A stretch of DNA of 6,565 nucleotides from Anaerolineae bacterium (GTDB taxonomy: Bacteria; Chloroflexota; Anaerolineae; Aggregatilineales; UBA2796), in NCBI GenBank assembly GCA_020851855.1, contig JADZBY010000693.1, forward strand, positions 1-6,565, read 5' to 3'. The position numbers were made by a program, and so were the translations under genes. Shown piece after piece: positions 5,342-6,565 of this stretch. Position 1 is the stretch's first letter; each line of letters opens with the position of its first letter. The notes beneath the pieces were generated by a model that was not told the DNA's origin, made no database searches, and saw only the letters and a list, made by a program, of their open reading frames with translations.

Positions 5342-6256
5342 ATGATCGCTTCACACGCCGTCAAGCTCAGTCCGGAAGTACACGATGCGCTCGCCGCAAA
5401 CCGGCCCGTCGTGGCCCTCGAATCGACCATCATCGCCCACGGTATGCCCTATCCGACCAACGTCGAGGTGGCGCTGGCCGTCGAATCCATCGTGCGTGAC
5501 GCCGGAGCCATCCCTGCCACACTCGCCATCCTCGACGGCGTGATTCGCGCCGGATTGAGCCGCGACGAGATCGAGTTCCTCGGCAGCAACAAGACCGTGC
5601 TCAAGGCCGTCGAGCGCGATATTCCCATGGTGGTGGCCGGCAAGCGCCACGCCGCAACCACGGCGGGCAGCAGTCTGGCCATCGCGGCGGCGGCGGGCAT
5701 CCGCGTCTTCGTCACAGGCGGCATCGGCGGCGTGGGTCCGCTTGCGTCGGCAGACTTCGACATCAGCGCCGACCTGCCCGCCATCGCGGAGTACCCGTGC
5801 CTGACGGTGTGCTCCGGCACGAAGGCATTCATGGACATCCCGGCCACGCTCGAATACCTGGAAACGCTGCGTGTGCCCGTCGTCGGCTACCAGGTCGATG
5901 CCTTCCCCATGTTCTACTCGCGCAGCAGCGGCAGCAAGGTGGAGTGGGCGGCGGCGGACGCGGCCCAGGCGGCGGCGTTTTTCGCGGCGCGGCTGCGCTT
6001 GGGCGGCGGCGGGATGCTGCTCGGCGTGCCCGTGCCGGAAGCCGACGCGCTGCCCGAAGCGGACGCCCGTGCGGCGGTCGATGCGGCGCTGGCGCAGATC
6101 AAGCAGGCGGGCATTCGCGGCAAAGCGGTGACGCCCTTCCTGCTGACCGCCATCAAGGACTCGACCGAGGGCCGCAGCCTGAGCGCCAACGTGGCCCTGA
6201 TCCGCAACAACGCGCGCGTCGGGGCAGAGATCGCCGTGGCGCTGGCGGGGATGTAA
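5342..6256 (+). CDS. psuG: Pseudouridine-5'-phosphate glycosidase
   Basis: This 304-aa protein is PsuG, which reversibly splits the C-C bond of pseudouridine 5'-phosphate to give uracil and ribose 5-phosphate in the cytoplasm. The match to E. coli PsuG (312 aa, from memory) is collinear: VALESTIIAHGMPYP (24-38, Glu27), LKAVERDIP (87-95, Lys88), TGGIGG (125-130), FDISADL (139-145, Asp144 as probable metal ligand), SGTKAFMD (158-165, with Lys161 as the catalytic Schiff-base lysine) and a terminal NNA motif (289-291). One position departs: where E. coli has VHRGAEHT, this protein has VGPLASAD, losing the loop histidine. GGAGAAG (5333-5339) precedes the ATG. The usual partner, pseudouridine kinase psuK, is absent from the window. 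It may be read through from kbl, or have its own promoter in the repeat-filled gap. Palindrome P1 follows 24 nt after the stop. Confidence 0.95.
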   Translation: MIASHAVKLSPEVHDALAANRPVVALESTIIAHGMPYPTNVEVALAVESIVRDAGAIPATLAILDGVIRAGLSRDEIEFLGSNKTVLKAVERDIPMVVAGKRHAATTAGSSLAIAAAAGIRVFVTGGIGGVGPLASADFDISADLPAIAEYPCLTVCSGTKAFMDIPATLEYLETLRVPVVGYQVDAFPMFYSRSSGSKVEWAAADAAQAAAFFAARLRLGGGGMLLGVPVPEADALPEADARAAVDAALAQIKQAGIRGKAVTPFLLTAIKDSTEGRSLSANVALIRNNARVGAEIAVALAGM

Positions 6257-6280
6257 GGGCGTGCAGTGCAGGTGAAGAGC

Positions 6281-6300
6281 GGACAACGCAGGCGTTGTCC
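6281..6300. repeat. Palindrome P1 with damaged P2, tail unit 1
   Basis: P1 is identical to the head copies, and lies 24 nt after the psuG stop. The P2 that should follow is reduced to GGACCTCGTCC at about 6318-6328, so one arm is missing. Confidence 0.85.
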
Positions 6301-6363
6301 CTACGAGATCGCCGTTTGGACCTCGTCCGCCGCCTCGTCCGCCATTCACCACCGCCGTGCCAC

Positions 6364-6420
6364 GGACAACGCAGGCGTTGTCCCTACGAGATCGCCGTTG
6401 GGACGAGGCCTGCCTCGTCC
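6364..6420. repeat. P1-P2 composite palindrome, tail unit 2
   Basis: P1 (6364-6383) and P2 (6401-6420) are both identical to the head copies more than 6 kb away. The 17-nt linker begins CTAC but ends GTTG, so its central stem is weakened. Confidence 0.9.
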
Positions 6421-6461
6421 GCCGCCTCGACCTCGTCCGCCATTCACCATCGCCATTCCAC

Positions 6462-6518
6462 GGACAACGCAGGCGTTGTCCCTACGAGATCACCGTAGGG
6501 ACGAGGCCTGCCTCGTCC
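6462..6518. repeat. P1-P2 composite palindrome, tail unit 3
   Basis: P1 (6462-6481) and P2 (6499-6518) are again identical to the other copies. The linker begins CTAC and ends GTAG, keeping the central inverted pair. Confidence 0.9.
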
Positions 6519-6565
6519 GCCGTTTGGACCTCGTCCGCCATTCACCATCGCCGTGCCACGGACAC

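Larger units (their letters stand above)
6257..6565. repeat. Tandem palindrome array, units of 83-98 bp
   Basis: Units start at 6281, 6364 and 6462, and a fourth appears to start at 6560 (spacing 83, 98, 98). Each holds P1, a 17-nt linker (CTACGAGATC...), P2 and a tail with CCATTCACCA and CTCGTCCG words. Unit 1 is shorter by 15 nt: its P2 has lost 9 nt (GGAC joins CTCGTCC directly) and its tail 6 nt. No open frame here resembles a real gene. The array runs off the end of the window. Confidence 0.9.

Noticed and set aside
5351..6352. 333-codon minus-strand open frame
   Set aside because: It is antisense to psuG and starts inside the palindrome array; no domain is seen.
6281..6565. CRISPR array
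   Set aside because: Spacers are not unique: linkers and tails repeat along with the palindromes, units vary from 83 to 98 bp, and no cas gene is present.

Overview
The window looks like a stretch of a GC-rich bacterial chromosome. Chloroflexota is my best guess, from the gene mix, the GC-rich coding sequence and the families of short palindromic repeats, but no marker gene is present to prove it. It carries four intact protein genes in two divergent pairs around a 685-bp AT-richer intergenic region, with repeat arrays at both ends. I see no phage, transposase, toxin or CRISPR gene.

Layout. Positions 1-422 are 2.5 copies of a 166-bp tandem repeat. Each full copy has one G-rich hairpin/quadruplex element and two perfect 20-nt palindromes (called P1 and P2 here). 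On the minus strand follow a CocE/NonD-type alpha/beta hydrolase (416-2116) and, upstream of it, a GT4-like glycosyltransferase (2143-3327). They are 26 nt apart and are probably co-transcribed as glycosyltransferase then hydrolase. The hydrolase stop codon lies inside the last repeat copy. The intergenic region 3328-4012 has a further G-rich hairpin, a textbook minus-strand intrinsic terminator (3504-3531), a good minus-strand promoter (3768-3796), and between them about 230 nt of structured sequence without a convincing gene. This is the best candidate for an undescribed element: a small RNA of about 260 nt, or an attenuator leader for the glycosyltransferase operon. On the plus strand follow kbl (4013-5191; 2-amino-3-ketobutyrate CoA ligase) and psuG (5342-6256; pseudouridine-5'-phosphate glycosidase). 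The 150-bp gap between them holds two G-rich elements in inverted orientation. Positions 6257-6565 are a second tandem array, 83-98 bp per unit, again built on P1 and P2.

How the genes work together. No single pathway links all four. Kbl joins threonine/2-amino-3-ketobutyrate breakdown to glycine and acetyl-CoA, but its usual partner tdh is absent. PsuG splits pseudouridine 5'-phosphate to uracil and ribose 5-phosphate, but the kinase psuK is absent from the window. The glycosyltransferase and hydrolase have unknown substrates. The most unusual content is non-coding: three kinds of hairpin repeat placed at the gene ends, and the putative minus-strand RNA.
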